Below are positions 14,008 through 23,242 of a stretch of DNA of 32,314 bases, piece by piece. The notes under the pieces are model-generated. The model saw only the letters and a list, made by a program, of their open reading frames with translations, did no database searches and was not told the DNA's origin. The stretch comes from Candidatus Bathyoplasma sp. NZ (GTDB taxonomy: Bacteria > Bacillota_I > Bacilli_A > MAG-NZ). The translations under genes and the position numbers were made by a program. The stretch spans positions 1 through 32,314 of the forward strand of contig JABENI010000019.1 in assembly GCA_013332095.1 (NCBI GenBank), in the 5' to 3' direction. The number at the start of each line of letters is the position of its first letter. Position 1 is the stretch's first letter.

Positions 14008-16287
14008 TTAAATTAAATTTTCCTTTTTAAGTTTAGTTACTACTCTTTCTGGTGTTAAGGGAATTTGGTTGAATTCCACACCAGTAGCATTTAATACAGC
14101 GTTACGAATGGCTGGAGCTAACGTTAACATAGGAGGTTCTCCCAATGATTTGTTTCCATAAGGTCCTGTGTGGTCATATTTTTCGACAAACTTTGCTTCA
14201 AATTTTGGACTATCTAAAGCGGTTGGAAGTTTGTAACCTAAAAAGTCATTGTTCAATGCTTTACCAGTTTTAGGGTCGAATAATAGTTCTTCAGTTAAAG
14301 CGTATCCATGGGCCATACTCATCCCACCGTGAACTTGAGCTTCCGCTAGCGCGGGATTAAGAATTATACCGGCATCATGAACGTTTAAGGCATTTAAAAT
14401 TTTTATTTTTCCTAATTTCATATCAATTTCAATTTCTGCGAATGAACAGCCAAATGAAAAGGTGTTGTGCTCGCAGTGTGCTGTTTCATGAACTCCAAAA
14501 TGTTTGGAATTTTTTGAATGATAGTATGCTTCTAATGACAATTCACCAACTGAAATTAATTGATTGCCATCGGCATCTACAACATAATTTTCTTTAATAT
14601 CACTCGGTTCTTTATCTAAGAAAAATTTAGCATAATCTAAAATTTGTTTCTTTAAAAGAAGACCGGCTTTTTTAATTGCATGTCCAGCAACATATGATTG
14701 TCTTGAGGCGTAAGCACCTGAATCATAAGGTGTAATATCAGTGTCTTGCGTACTAACAATGTGGATTCTATCTAAAGTTATACCGATAGTTTCACTAGCC
14801 ATTTGGGTGAACACGGTATCGGCACCTTGTCCGATTTCGGTAGCACCTAACTGTAACTGTAAAGAACCATCTTGATTGACCGACATTCTAATACTCGATG
14901 TTTCTAAAGCGATAGGATAAACACCAGTTTTGTAGACAAAGATAGCCATCCCAATACCTTTTCTAATATGACCTTCTTGTTTTTCATATAATTTTACCTT
15001 GTTGGAAAAATCAGTAGTTTTATCACCGACTTCTAAACATTCTTCTAAGCAACAAGTATGGGCCGTAATACCGTTAGAAGGATCGACGAAACCTTCTTTA
15101 ATCATATTTATTTTTCTGATTTTTAAATCAGATAAATTTAATTTTTTAGCAATTGCTGACATTTGTGATTCTAGCGCAAAGGTTATTTGCGGTACACCGT
15201 ATCCCCGCATTGCTCCACCAACTGGTAAATTAGTATAAACAGTATACGCTTCAATAGTTGTAGCAATTTCGTCTTGATACAATTGTTTGGGAATACCGGC
15301 GGCATTCATGGTAACGGCATGACCATGAGAAGCATAGCCACCTTGATTTGAATAAATTTGAATTTTTCTAGAGATTAGTCTACCTTCATCAGTGATAGCA
15401 GTCTTAAGATTGATTTTCATCTGATGTCTAACTCTAGAATTAACGAAAGTTTCTTCTCTAGTTGAAGCCAATTTTACAGCTTTACCTGTTTTGTAAGCTA
15501 ACCAAGCGTTTAACGGCTCGTATAAAGTATCTTGCTTACCACCGAAACCACCGCCAATATATGGTTTAACAACTTTTATTTGACCGTATGGTAAATTTAG
15601 AGCTTGCCCAATTACTCTTCTTAAAATGTGAGGAATTTGGGTAGAAGCTACAACAACAATTTTTCCGTTTTCTAAATAAGCATAAGAAATACCGTTTTCC
15701 ATATAACAGTGTTGTACTGTAGGAACAGTATAACTGTCTTCAAAAATATTTAATTTTTTATCTTTTATTGCTTCTTCATAACTTAACCCACCAATATCAA
15801 ATTTTGTGTGAGCGATAATATTACCTGGATATTCTTGATGTATTGAAGGAGATTTACTATTTAGAGCTTCCTCAATTGAAAGAGAGGGCTCATATTTTAT
15901 ATATTCTACTTCAATTAATTTTAGTGCTTTCTCCGCAACTAACTCATTGTCGGCAATGACTACAGCGATATCATCGCCATAATATCTCACTACTTCATTT
16001 AGCAGTTGTCTATCCATTACATCTTGATGTGATTTGTCTGTACTCCAAGGATGTCCTGCTGTTGGAAATGATATCTTCGGAACATCGAAACATGTAAAAA
16101 TTTTTACTACACCGTCTAGTGCGAGTGCCTTGTCTAAGTTGATTGATTTTACTTTACCGAAAGCGATAGTACTGTGTAATATTTTAGCAATAAGGGCATT
16201 TTTATAGATTAAATCATCGGTATACTTTGCTCTACCAGTAACTTTATCAACCGCATCAACTCTTTTTATTGAATTACCTATAATCAT
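14008..16287 (-). CDS. xdhA: Molybdenum hydroxylase Mo-binding subunit
   Basis: 759-aa large subunit of the xanthine dehydrogenase family, binding the molybdenum cofactor and the purine-type substrate. Motifs include IGNSIKRVDAVDKVTGRAKY at the N-terminus, GGGFGGKQD (cofactor binding), GAMRGYGVPQITFALE with the substrate-site Arg, ATEIGQGADTVF, and SLGEPPMLTLAPAI, whose Glu is the catalytic base. The start at 16287 is chosen because AGGAGG lies 6 nt upstream. An in-frame ATG 21 nt earlier would put this ribosome site inside the gene. It is the first gene of a two-gene operon divergent from the fused dehydrogenase. The substrate could be xanthine, hypoxanthine or another heterocycle. Confidence 0.92.
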   Translation of the reverse strand: MIIGNSIKRVDAVDKVTGRAKYTDDLIYKNALIAKILHSTIAFGKVKSINLDKALALDGVVKIFTCFDVPKISFPTAGHPWSTDKSHQDVMDRQLLNEVVRYYGDDIAVVIADNELVAEKALKLIEVEYIKYEPSLSIEEALNSKSPSIHQEYPGNIIAHTKFDIGGLSYEEAIKDKKLNIFEDSYTVPTVQHCYMENGISYAYLENGKIVVVASTQIPHILRRVIGQALNLPYGQIKVVKPYIGGGFGGKQDTLYEPLNAWLAYKTGKAVKLASTREETFVNSRVRHQMKINLKTAITDEGRLISRKIQIYSNQGGYASHGHAVTMNAAGIPKQLYQDEIATTIEAYTVYTNLPVGGAMRGYGVPQITFALESQMSAIAKKLNLSDLKIRKINMIKEGFVDPSNGITAHTCCLEECLEVGDKTTDFSNKVKLYEKQEGHIRKGIGMAIFVYKTGVYPIALETSSIRMSVNQDGSLQLQLGATEIGQGADTVFTQMASETIGITLDRIHIVSTQDTDITPYDSGAYASRQSYVAGHAIKKAGLLLKKQILDYAKFFLDKEPSDIKENYVVDADGNQLISVGELSLEAYYHSKNSKHFGVHETAHCEHNTFSFGCSFAEIEIDMKLGKIKILNALNVHDAGIILNPALAEAQVHGGMSMAHGYALTEELLFDPKTGKALNNDFLGYKLPTALDSPKFEAKFVEKYDHTGPYGNKSLGEPPMLTLAPAIRNAVLNATGVEFNQIPLTPERVVTKLKKENLI

Positions 16288-16312
16288 CTCATTCCTCCTT
16301 TTATTCATAGAA

Positions 16313-16318
16313 ATTATA
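16313..16318 (-). promoter_or_regulatory. Extended -10 of the minus-strand hydroxylase operon
   Basis: On the minus strand the sequence reads TGATATAAT, an extended -10, about 25 nt before the xdhA start. No strong -35 was found. Confidence 0.55.
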
Positions 16319-16371
16319 TCATAAATTTTTTAATTGGTGTTAAAAAGTATGAAAAAATATTAAATTTAGTG

Positions 16372-16377
16372 TATACT
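16372..16377 (+). promoter_or_regulatory. Putative -10 of the fused xanthine dehydrogenase gene
   Basis: TATACT preceded by GTG, about 55 nt before the start codon, in the 146-bp spacer between the two divergent hydroxylase operons. The -35 is poor, so an activator may be needed (inference). Confidence 0.4.
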
Positions 16378-16433
16378 TTATGTGGATTTGAAAAAAATTT
16401 CGTTTTTATAAGCGCAGAAAGGAATGGTAAAAG

Positions 16434-18974
16434 ATGTATAATTTAAAGATTAATAATAAAGAATACACGCATGATAAAAATCTTAAACTTATGGATTATC
16501 TGAGAGAAGAATTAAGGTTAACTTCAGTCAAAAATGGTTGTAAGCAAGGTGCTTGTGGTGCTTGTATGGTCATCGTCGATGGACAGGCAAAAAAAGCATG
16601 TGTTTTAACGTTGGAAAAAGTAAGTGGAAAAGAAATAATTACGCTTGAAGGTATTGATTCCAAAGAAAAACAAATTTATGCTGACTGCTATGCGAAAGCT
16701 GGGGCGGTTCAATGTGGTTTTTGTACACCAGGAATGGTAATCAGTACTAAAGCACTGTTGGATAAAGTTAAAAACCCTACTGATGAAGAAATTAGAAAAG
16801 CAATTAGACAAAATATTTGTCGTTGCACTGGGTATCTTAAAATTATCGAAGCGATTAAAATGATCAGTAAATCTTTTTCAAAAGAAATTGTGCAGGACCA
16901 AAATGTAAAAATTGGTAGTAATTTAAAAAGAGTTGATGCCGAGAGTAAAGCATTAGGAGAAGCCATTTATGCAGATGATATTTTTCTAGAAGGAATGCTA
17001 CATGGAGCTATTAGAATTGCGGATGTACCAAGAGGTAAATTAGTTAGCATCAATATTGAAAAAGCAAGTGCCTTAGCAGGAGTAAGAAAGATAATTACTC
17101 ATCAAGATATACCAGGAGAAAATTATCAAGGTTATATTTTTCACGATTGGCCAACTTTTGTTGAAGTAGGGACAGAAGTTAGATATATCGGAGATGTCTT
17201 AGCGGCTGTTGCTGCCGATACTCAAGAAATTGCTTTAGCAGCAGCAAAATTAATTGAAGTAGAAATTGAAGAGTACGAGGCAGTAACCGATCCCATTAAA
17301 GCGTTAGAAGATAACTCAGCTAAAGTTCATGAAAAAGGCAATTTATTGAGTAAAACTCATGTTGAAAGAGGTAGCGTAAAAGAAGCGTTAGCGAATTCTA
17401 AATATACAGTAAAAGAAACATTTTTAACACCGCACACTGAGCATGCTTTTATCGAACCTGAAAGCGTTGTAACTTATTATGAAGGTGAAGTCTTAACGGT
17501 AATTAGTGCTAGCCAAAGTGTTCACCACGATCACGAGGCTCTAACCGGAATTTTAAATTTAGCACACGATAAAATAAGAGTTAAAAGTGTAAACATCGGT
17601 GGAGGATTCGGTGGTAAAGAGGATTTGAGTATTCAACATTTTTCAGCGATGTTAACTTACTACACAAAAGCACCAGTAAAAATCACTTTAACTAGAGACC
17701 AAAGTTTAAAAATACATCCAAAACGTCATTTAATGGTGGTAAAAATCGAAGTTGGTTGTGATGATATGGGATATTTAACAGCTGTTGATGCAAAAATATA
17801 CGCTGATACCGGAGCTTATGCTTCATTAGGAACAGCAGTATTAGAAAGAGCATGTACTCATGCAGCCGGTCCTTATAAAATTAAAAATATTAATTTAGAA
17901 GGGTATTGTGTCTATACAAATAATCCACCGAGTGGAGCATTCAGAGGATTTGGAGTACCACAATCGAATTTTGCAAGAGAAACATGTATCGATCTATTAG
18001 CGGACAAAGTAGGAATTGACAAATGGCAAATCCGTTATCAAAATGCTGTTCAACCAGGTGATTTTTTACCAACAGGTGGACTGTGTGAAGACGATGTTGC
18101 TCTGAAAGAAACTTTAGAGTCAGTTAAAGATGTCTACTACGAAAATATTGATAAAATGATCGGTATTGCCTGTGGGCATAAAAATAGTGGGATTGGAGTT
18201 GGATTGCCTGATTTTGGGAGAGCAAATCTAATCGTTGAAAAGGGAAAAGTAGTTATCTATACTTCAGCTGCTAGAATCGGACAGGGGTTAGCAACTACGA
18301 TGATTCAAATCGCCGGAGAAGTTATTGGCGATTATCCAATTGAGATGGCTGATTCTGATAGTGTCTTAACACCTGATGCCGGGGCGACAACTGCTTCTAG
18401 GCAAACACTGTTTACTGGTGAAGCAACTAGAAGAGCAGCCGTGAAACTTAAAGAAGAGTTAGCGACAACGACTATCGATAAATTAAACGGTAAACAATTT
18501 AGCGGTGAGTACAATGGCGTTACTGATTCACTGGAAAGTGATGCTGAGCATCCAAGAAACCACATTTCATATGGGTTTGCTACTCAAGTTGTTATTTTGG
18601 ATGAAAATAATAAAGTTGGCAAAGTAATTGCCAGTCACGATGTTGGTAAAGCGATTAACCCTTTGAATGTTGTAGGGCAAATTGAAGGTGGCGTTGTCAT
18701 GAGTTTAGGATATGCTCTAACCGAAAAATATAAATTAGAAAAAGGATATTTGAAATCTAAATTTGCCACATTAGGATTATTAAAATCAGTAGATATTCCT
18801 GAGATAGAGTCAATTATAATAGAAAAAAGTAAATCAGAATTAACATTTGGGGCTAAAGGTATCGGTGAAATTTGTAGCGTTCCGACAGCGGCCGCTGTCG
18901 CCAGTGCTTACCGAAAGTTAACCGGAAAATTAGAAACAGAATTACCGCTTAAAAATACGCCTTACAGCAAATAG
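16434..18974 (+). CDS. xdhD: Selenium-dependent xanthine dehydrogenase, Fe-S/Mo fusion
   Basis: 846-aa fusion of a [2Fe-2S] subunit and a Mo subunit, the architecture of XdhD and the selenium-dependent xanthine dehydrogenase family. Cluster ligands are C36, C41, C44 and C56 (CKQGACGAC...AC) and C94, C97, C129 and C131 (CGFC...CRC). From about residue 160 the Mo domain starts with IGSNLKRVDAESKALGEAIY, followed by GGGFGGKED, GAFRGFGVPQSNFARE, AARIGQGLATTM and AKGIGEICSVPTAAAV with the catalytic-base Glu. No FAD domain is present. The selenium is expected as a labile Mo ligand, not selenocysteine; no in-frame TGA occurs. AAAGGA lies about 10 nt before the ATG. It shares a divergent spacer with the two-subunit hydroxylase. 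Confidence 0.92.
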   Translation: MYNLKINNKEYTHDKNLKLMDYLREELRLTSVKNGCKQGACGACMVIVDGQAKKACVLTLEKVSGKEIITLEGIDSKEKQIYADCYAKAGAVQCGFCTPGMVISTKALLDKVKNPTDEEIRKAIRQNICRCTGYLKIIEAIKMISKSFSKEIVQDQNVKIGSNLKRVDAESKALGEAIYADDIFLEGMLHGAIRIADVPRGKLVSINIEKASALAGVRKIITHQDIPGENYQGYIFHDWPTFVEVGTEVRYIGDVLAAVAADTQEIALAAAKLIEVEIEEYEAVTDPIKALEDNSAKVHEKGNLLSKTHVERGSVKEALANSKYTVKETFLTPHTEHAFIEPESVVTYYEGEVLTVISASQSVHHDHEALTGILNLAHDKIRVKSVNIGGGFGGKEDLSIQHFSAMLTYYTKAPVKITLTRDQSLKIHPKRHLMVVKIEVGCDDMGYLTAVDAKIYADTGAYASLGTAVLERACTHAAGPYKIKNINLEGYCVYTNNPPSGAFRGFGVPQSNFARETCIDLLADKVGIDKWQIRYQNAVQPGDFLPTGGLCEDDVALKETLESVKDVYYENIDKMIGIACGHKNSGIGVGLPDFGRANLIVEKGKVVIYTSAARIGQGLATTMIQIAGEVIGDYPIEMADSDSVLTPDAGATTASRQTLFTGEATRRAAVKLKEELATTTIDKLNGKQFSGEYNGVTDSLESDAEHPRNHISYGFATQVVILDENNKVGKVIASHDVGKAINPLNVVGQIEGGVVMSLGYALTEKYKLEKGYLKSKFATLGLLKSVDIPEIESIIIEKSKSELTFGAKGIGEICSVPTAAAVASAYRKLTGKLETELPLKNTPYSK

Positions 18975-19032
18975 AAAAAAAATAATCAATAAATATCTAA
19001 TTGTGAAAATGATTAAAAACAATAAAAAAAAC

Positions 19033-19061
19033 TTGTTTTCTAGAATTGGCAATGCTATAAT
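19033..19061 (+). promoter_or_regulatory. Promoter of the dpaL-ygfK operon
   Basis: TTGTTT (19033-19038), a 17-bp spacer and TGCTATAAT (extended -10, hexamer at 19056-19061). This is the best promoter in the window. It predicts a leader of about 105 nt before the gene at 19174. Confidence 0.8.
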
Positions 19062-19092
19062 ACGGTGATAGTCTATATCGGAAAATGTAAAT

Positions 19093-19126
19093 AAAGTAAT
19101 GTGTTTTTACTGTAAAACATTGCTTT
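19093..19126 (+). promoter_or_regulatory. Leader hairpin of the dpaL-ygfK operon
   Basis: AAAGTAATGT (19093-19102) pairs with ACATTGCTTT (19117-19126), 10 bp with one G-U pair, with extra T-A pairing inside the loop. Just downstream come ACAG and a run of seven T (19135-19141). ACAGT there can also pair with ACTGT in the hairpin loop, so two mutually exclusive folds are possible, as in attenuators. This is by eye only. Confidence 0.45.
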
Positions 19127-19173
19127 AAAAACAGTTTTTTTGTGAAACTAAAAAAATAATATAGGAGGTTTGT

Positions 19174-20637
19174 ATGAAATTTAATCAAATTGATTTAACT
19201 ATTAATGAAAAAACATTAGCGAACGCTGTGAAACGTGCTAAAGAAAATGGAATTGTTATACCTACTTTAAAGCAAATGAAAAATCCGGATTTAATTCCTA
19301 TGGAAGTTAAAAACGAATTAAAAAAATTAGGTACTCAAGAACTTAATCCAGCAAATTTATTTAGAATTAACTGGCATAATGAGCCAAAAAGTGAAGGTGG
19401 ATTATACGCTTCACCTAATTACGTCGTTTTACCAGAAGCAATTACCGGAACAAAAGCAAAAATCGTAGCGATGAGTGGAAAATATTTCCCCACAGGTGCG
19501 CACAAAGTTGGAGCTGCATTCGCTTGTTTAGTACCAAGACTAGTAACTGGACAATTTGATCCAACTACAACTAAAGCAGTATGGCCATCAACTGGTAACT
19601 ACTGTCGTGGTGGAGCTTATGATTCAGCTTTATTAGGATGTCAATCAATAGCTATTTTACCAGAAGGAATGTCAAAAGAGAGATTCGAATGGTTAGAAAA
19701 AGTAGCTGGAGAAATTATCAAAACTTATGGATGTGAATCAAATGTTAAAGAAATTTTTGACAAATGTAATGAATTAAGAGCATCTGGTGATGATTTAATG
19801 ATTTTCAATCAATTTGAAGAATTTGGTAACTACCTATGGCACCATGAAGTAACTGGTTCAGCTGTGGAAGAAATTGTTAAAGAAGTTGGTGGAGATTTAC
19901 GTGGATTCGTAAGTTCAACAGGTTCTGGAGGAACTATTGCTGCTGGAGATTACTTGAAAAAAATTTATCCAAAAAGTAAAATTGTTGCTGCAGAAGCACT
20001 ACAGTGTCCAACTATTTACGAAAATGGATTTGGAGACCACAGAATAGAAGGTATCGGGGATAAACATATTCCTTGGGTACACAACGTTAAAAATACTGAC
20101 TTAGTTGCAGCAATTGATGATGAAATTGCGATGAACTGGATCAGAATGTTCAATGAAAAACCAGGATTAGATTTATTGAGAAAAAAAGGTGTATCAGAAA
20201 AAGTAATTTCTAAATTAAACTGGGCTGGTATTTCTGGAAGCGCAAATGTTATTGCGGCGATTAAAATGGCTAAGTATTTCGAAATGGGAGAAGATGATGT
20301 TATCGTTACAATCTTAACTGACTCTATCGAAATGTACGGTTCAAGATTAGAAGAATTAACCGAAGAAAAAGGTGCATTTACAGCTGAAGATGCTGCTGTA
20401 GTGTACGGTAGATATTTCCAAGGAATTGGAATCGATCATATTAAAGAATTAAGTTATTATGAAAGAAAAGCAGTTCATAACTTAAAATATTATACTTGGG
20501 TTGAACAACAAGGAAAGAGTTACGAAGAAATTTGTGCTCAATGGGATGATGATACGTATTGGTCAAGTATTCCCGAGCAAGCTGAAAAATTAGATGCATT
20601 AATCGATGCATTCAATAAAAAAGTTAGAAACGCTTAA
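19174..20637 (+). CDS. Fold-type-II PLP-dependent enzyme of unknown substrate
   Basis: 487-aa pyridoxal-phosphate enzyme of the tryptophan synthase beta/cysteine synthase superfamily. The PLP lysine is probably K111 in KYFPTGAHKVGAAF. The phosphate-binding glycine loop is SSTGSGGT (about residue 248). STGNYCRGGAYDSALLGC matches the N-loop that contacts the substrate carboxylate. It is longer than cysteine synthase (about 310 aa) because of an N-terminal extension and a C-terminal tail (after TDSIEMYGSRLEEL) rich in Glu and Tyr. AGGAGG precedes the ATG. It is the first gene of a long operon, directly before diaminopropionate ammonia-lyase. It probably acts on a related amino acid or provides its substrate. 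The reaction is unknown; lyase, beta-replacement and synthase are all possible. Confidence 0.75.
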   Translation: MKFNQIDLTINEKTLANAVKRAKENGIVIPTLKQMKNPDLIPMEVKNELKKLGTQELNPANLFRINWHNEPKSEGGLYASPNYVVLPEAITGTKAKIVAMSGKYFPTGAHKVGAAFACLVPRLVTGQFDPTTTKAVWPSTGNYCRGGAYDSALLGCQSIAILPEGMSKERFEWLEKVAGEIIKTYGCESNVKEIFDKCNELRASGDDLMIFNQFEEFGNYLWHHEVTGSAVEEIVKEVGGDLRGFVSSTGSGGTIAAGDYLKKIYPKSKIVAAEALQCPTIYENGFGDHRIEGIGDKHIPWVHNVKNTDLVAAIDDEIAMNWIRMFNEKPGLDLLRKKGVSEKVISKLNWAGISGSANVIAAIKMAKYFEMGEDDVIVTILTDSIEMYGSRLEELTEEKGAFTAEDAAVVYGRYFQGIGIDHIKELSYYERKAVHNLKYYTWVEQQGKSYEEICAQWDDDTYWSSIPEQAEKLDALIDAFNKKVRNA

Positions 20638-20665
20638 TCAATTGAGTAAAGTAGAGGTAAGGAAA

Positions 20666-21862
20666 GTGTCGATAATCAAATACATTAAAAATTCCAGAAA
20701 AAATAATCAGTTAAACGCTGAAACAGAAATTTTTTCTAAAGTTAATACAGAAAAGATTCACACTTTTCACCAATCTATGGGAGTTGCATATAATGTGACT
20801 CCTTTAGAAGAACTTAGTAAACTAGCTAAGTTTATTGGTGTTAAAAGTGTCTTTGTAAAAGATGAATCTAAAAGAGGTAATTTAAAAGCCTTTAAATTAT
20901 TGGGTGGAGCGTACAGTGTTGCATCTAGTATTTGTAAAAAATTAGGCTTAGATATCAGCGAAGTAAACTTCGATTATTTGAAGTCAACTGAAGTAAAAGA
21001 AAAATTAGGTGATTTGACTTTTGCCGCAGCTTCAGATGGAAATCACGGAAAATCAGTAGCTTGGGCAGCAAATGAATTTAACCAAAGTTCAATTGTTTAC
21101 ATGCCAAAAGGTACTGTTAAAGATAGAATTACAGCAATTGAAGAATTAAACGGTACCGTAATTGTTACGGATATGACGTACGATGGGTGCGTAAGTGAAG
21201 TAACTAAATTGGGAAAAGTGAAAGGATGGGAAATCATTCTTGACACGGCAGCTGAAGGAGACCCAGAAGTAGCAACTTGGGTAATGCAAGGATATGCTAC
21301 TATGGCCTATGAAGCATACAATCAATTGAAAGATAATGATGTTACACCAACACATATTTTCTTACAAGCGGGAGTAGGCTCAATGGCAGCAAGTGCAATG
21401 GGAGTATTCATTAACTTTACTTACCCTAATTGTCCAAAGTTCTATACGTTAGAACCACACCAAGCTTGTTGTTATTACAAATCAGGTTTAGAAAATGATG
21501 GAACGGCAAAAAGTGTTGAAGGTGATTTAGATAGTATAAGTGCAGGATTATCTTGTGGAGTACCTAATCCAATTTCTTGGGAAATTATTAGAAACTTCGC
21601 TGAAGGATTCATTTCTTGTGATGATACTATGGCAGCAAATGGAATGCGAATTTTAGCTAACCCGTTAGCTGGTGATAAGGCAGTTATCTCAGGTGAATCA
21701 GGGGCTATCGGCGCTGGATTTATCGAGGCAGTTATGAAAGACAAACTTAAAGACGAGTTAGGATTAAATCAGGATTCAGTAGTATTATTGTTCAGTACTG
21801 AAGGTAATACTGATACAGTGAACTACCGCGAAATTGTTTGGTACGGTAAATATTCAGGATAA
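20666..21862 (+). CDS. dpaL: Diaminopropionate ammonia-lyase
   Basis: 398-aa PLP enzyme (DpaL/YgeX) converting 2,3-diaminopropionate to pyruvate and two ammonia. The GTG start at 20666 has AGAGG 8 nt upstream. It gives exactly the 398-aa length of the E. coli enzyme and places the PLP lysine at K77, as in E. coli; an in-frame ATG at 20606 lies inside the preceding gene. Motifs are VKDESKRGNLKAFKLLGGAY (64-83), the catalytic-Asp region AASDGNHGKSVAW, DMTYDGCV, LDTAAEGDP and AGVGSMAASAMG. It follows the other PLP enzyme by 28 nt and precedes ygeY, as in E. coli, where ygeX is followed by ygeY. Confidence 0.95.
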   Translation: MSIIKYIKNSRKNNQLNAETEIFSKVNTEKIHTFHQSMGVAYNVTPLEELSKLAKFIGVKSVFVKDESKRGNLKAFKLLGGAYSVASSICKKLGLDISEVNFDYLKSTEVKEKLGDLTFAAASDGNHGKSVAWAANEFNQSSIVYMPKGTVKDRITAIEELNGTVIVTDMTYDGCVSEVTKLGKVKGWEIILDTAAEGDPEVATWVMQGYATMAYEAYNQLKDNDVTPTHIFLQAGVGSMAASAMGVFINFTYPNCPKFYTLEPHQACCYYKSGLENDGTAKSVEGDLDSISAGLSCGVPNPISWEIIRNFAEGFISCDDTMAANGMRILANPLAGDKAVISGESGAIGAGFIEAVMKDKLKDELGLNQDSVVLLFSTEGNTDTVNYREIVWYGKYSG

Positions 21863-21927
21863 TTCCGTATTGATATAAAAGATTATAGTAAATTTTAATA
21901 TTATAAAAATATGATGGGAGAGCGCTT

Positions 21928-23136
21928 ATGAAAACAAATTACGAAAGAGTTAACGAAAAAGCAAGTGGATACAAAGTAGCAATGTGTAAGTTTTTAAGAG
22001 ATTTAATTAGAATTCCTGGTGAAAGCTGTGGAGAAGAAGGCGTTATTTACAGAATTAAAGAAGAGATGGAAAGTTTAGGTTTTGATAAAGTAGAAGTGGA
22101 TCCTCAAGGTAATGTTTTAGGTTATGTAGGAAATGGTGATACTTTAATCGCTATTGATGCTCATATTGATACAGTAGGTGTTGGGAACATTAGCAACTGG
22201 GATTTTGATCCATATGAAGGATTCGAAGATGATGAATGTATCGGTGGACGTGGAGCAAGTGACCAATTAGGTGGTATTGTTTCAGCAGTTTACGGTGGTA
22301 AAATCATGAAAGATTTAGGTTTATTAGATGGTGTAACTGTTTTAGTAACGGGGACAGTTTTAGAAGAAGACTGTGATGGTTTATGTTGGCAATATATTAT
22401 CAATGAAGATAAAATCAGACCAGAATTTGTAGTAATTACTGAACCAACAAATGGAAATATTTACCGTGGTCATCGTGGTAGAATGGAAATTAGAGTTGAT
22501 GTAAAAGGAATCTCTTGTCATGGTAGTGCACCAGAGCGTGGAGAAAATGCTATTTACAAAATGGCTGAAATTTTAAAAGAAGTTGAAGCTTTAAATGATA
22601 AATTACACTTTGATGCGTTTTTAGGAAAAGGAACTTTAGCAGTTTCAGAAATTTTCTTCACTTCACCATCAAGATGTGCTGTGGCAGATAGTTGTGCTAT
22701 CTCAATTGACCGAAGATTAACTGATGGAGAAACTTATTTAAGTGCTCAAGAAGAAATCAGAGCGTTAGACAGTGTTAAAAAACATGGAGCAGTTGTTACG
22801 ATGTATCGATATGACAAACCAGCATTCACTGGTTTAGTTTATGAAACAGATTGTTATTTCCCAACTTGGGTAATTCCGGCAAATGCTGAACCAACTACGG
22901 CGATAGTAGAAGCGTTTAAGGGTGTTAAAGGATTCGCTCCAAAAGTTGACAAATGGACATTCTCAACTAATGGAGTTTCAATTATGGGTAGAGAAGGAAT
23001 TCCATGTATTGGTTACGGACCAGGTAAAGAAGAAGAAGCACATGCACCGAATGAGAAAACTTGGAAACAAGATTTAGTAGATTGTGCTGCTGTATATGCG
23101 GCTTTACCACAAAGTTATTTAGCTCAAAAAAAATAA
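21928..23136 (+). CDS. ygeY: YgeY family M20-type metallohydrolase
   Basis: 402-aa M20 family zinc hydrolase of the YgeY (selenium metabolism-linked) type, related to acetylornithine and succinyl-diaminopimelate deacylases. Zinc ligands are H79 and D81 in [11 protein letters not shown]112 in [10 protein letters not shown] and the Glu pair in VLEEDCDG (E146/E147). The dimerisation domain contains [20 protein letters not shown], and the C-terminus has the late His ligand in [12 protein letters not shown]. The natural substrate is unknown; by its neighbours it may release diaminopropionate or an amino acid from an acyl or carbamoyl conjugate (inference). GGGAGAG precedes the ATG. Member of the ygeWXY set, here in the order X-Y-W. 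Confidence 0.93.
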   Translation: MKTNYERVNEKASGYKVAMCKFLRDLIRIPGESCGEEGVIYRIKEEMESLGFDKVEVDPQGNVLGYVGNGDTLIAIDAHIDTVGVGNISNWDFDPYEGFEDDECIGGRGASDQLGGIVSAVYGGKIMKDLGLLDGVTVLVTGTVLEEDCDGLCWQYIINEDKIRPEFVVITEPTNGNIYRGHRGRMEIRVDVKGISCHGSAPERGENAIYKMAEILKEVEALNDKLHFDAFLGKGTLAVSEIFFTSPSRCAVADSCAISIDRRLTDGETYLSAQEEIRALDSVKKHGAVVTMYRYDKPAFTGLVYETDCYFPTWVIPANAEPTTAIVEAFKGVKGFAPKVDKWTFSTNGVSIMGREGIPCIGYGPGKEEEAHAPNEKTWKQDLVDCAAVYAALPQSYLAQKK

Positions 23137-23140
23137 CTCT

Positions 23141-23190
23141 TATAATTAGCAAAAACTAGAGGTTATACTTGAAAATAAGTATACCCTCTA
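23141..23190 (+). promoter_or_regulatory. Putative internal promoter and hairpin before ygeW
   Basis: TATAAT at 23141-23146 follows the ygeY stop by 4 bp. A strong hairpin lies at 23157-23190: TAGAGG/CCCTCTA and TATACTT/AAGTATA, 13 bp with one mismatch, loop GAAAAT. No U-run follows. A further TTATACTT copy lies at 23197-23204. This could be an operator, a 5'-stabilising stem or a processing site that sets ygeW-ygfK expression. Confidence 0.45.
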
Positions 23191-23242
23191 TTGCAGTTAT
23201 ACTTAGATAAAAAAAACAAAAAATTTGAAGGAGATATTAAAA

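Noticed and set aside
16434-18974. Selenocysteine in the selenium-dependent xanthine dehydrogenase
   Set aside because: No in-frame TGA is present; this family uses a labile selenium ligand, not selenocysteine.
20606-20665. ATG at 20606 as the dpaL start
   Set aside because: It lies inside the preceding gene; GTG at 20666 has a ribosome site and gives the known 398-aa length and K77.
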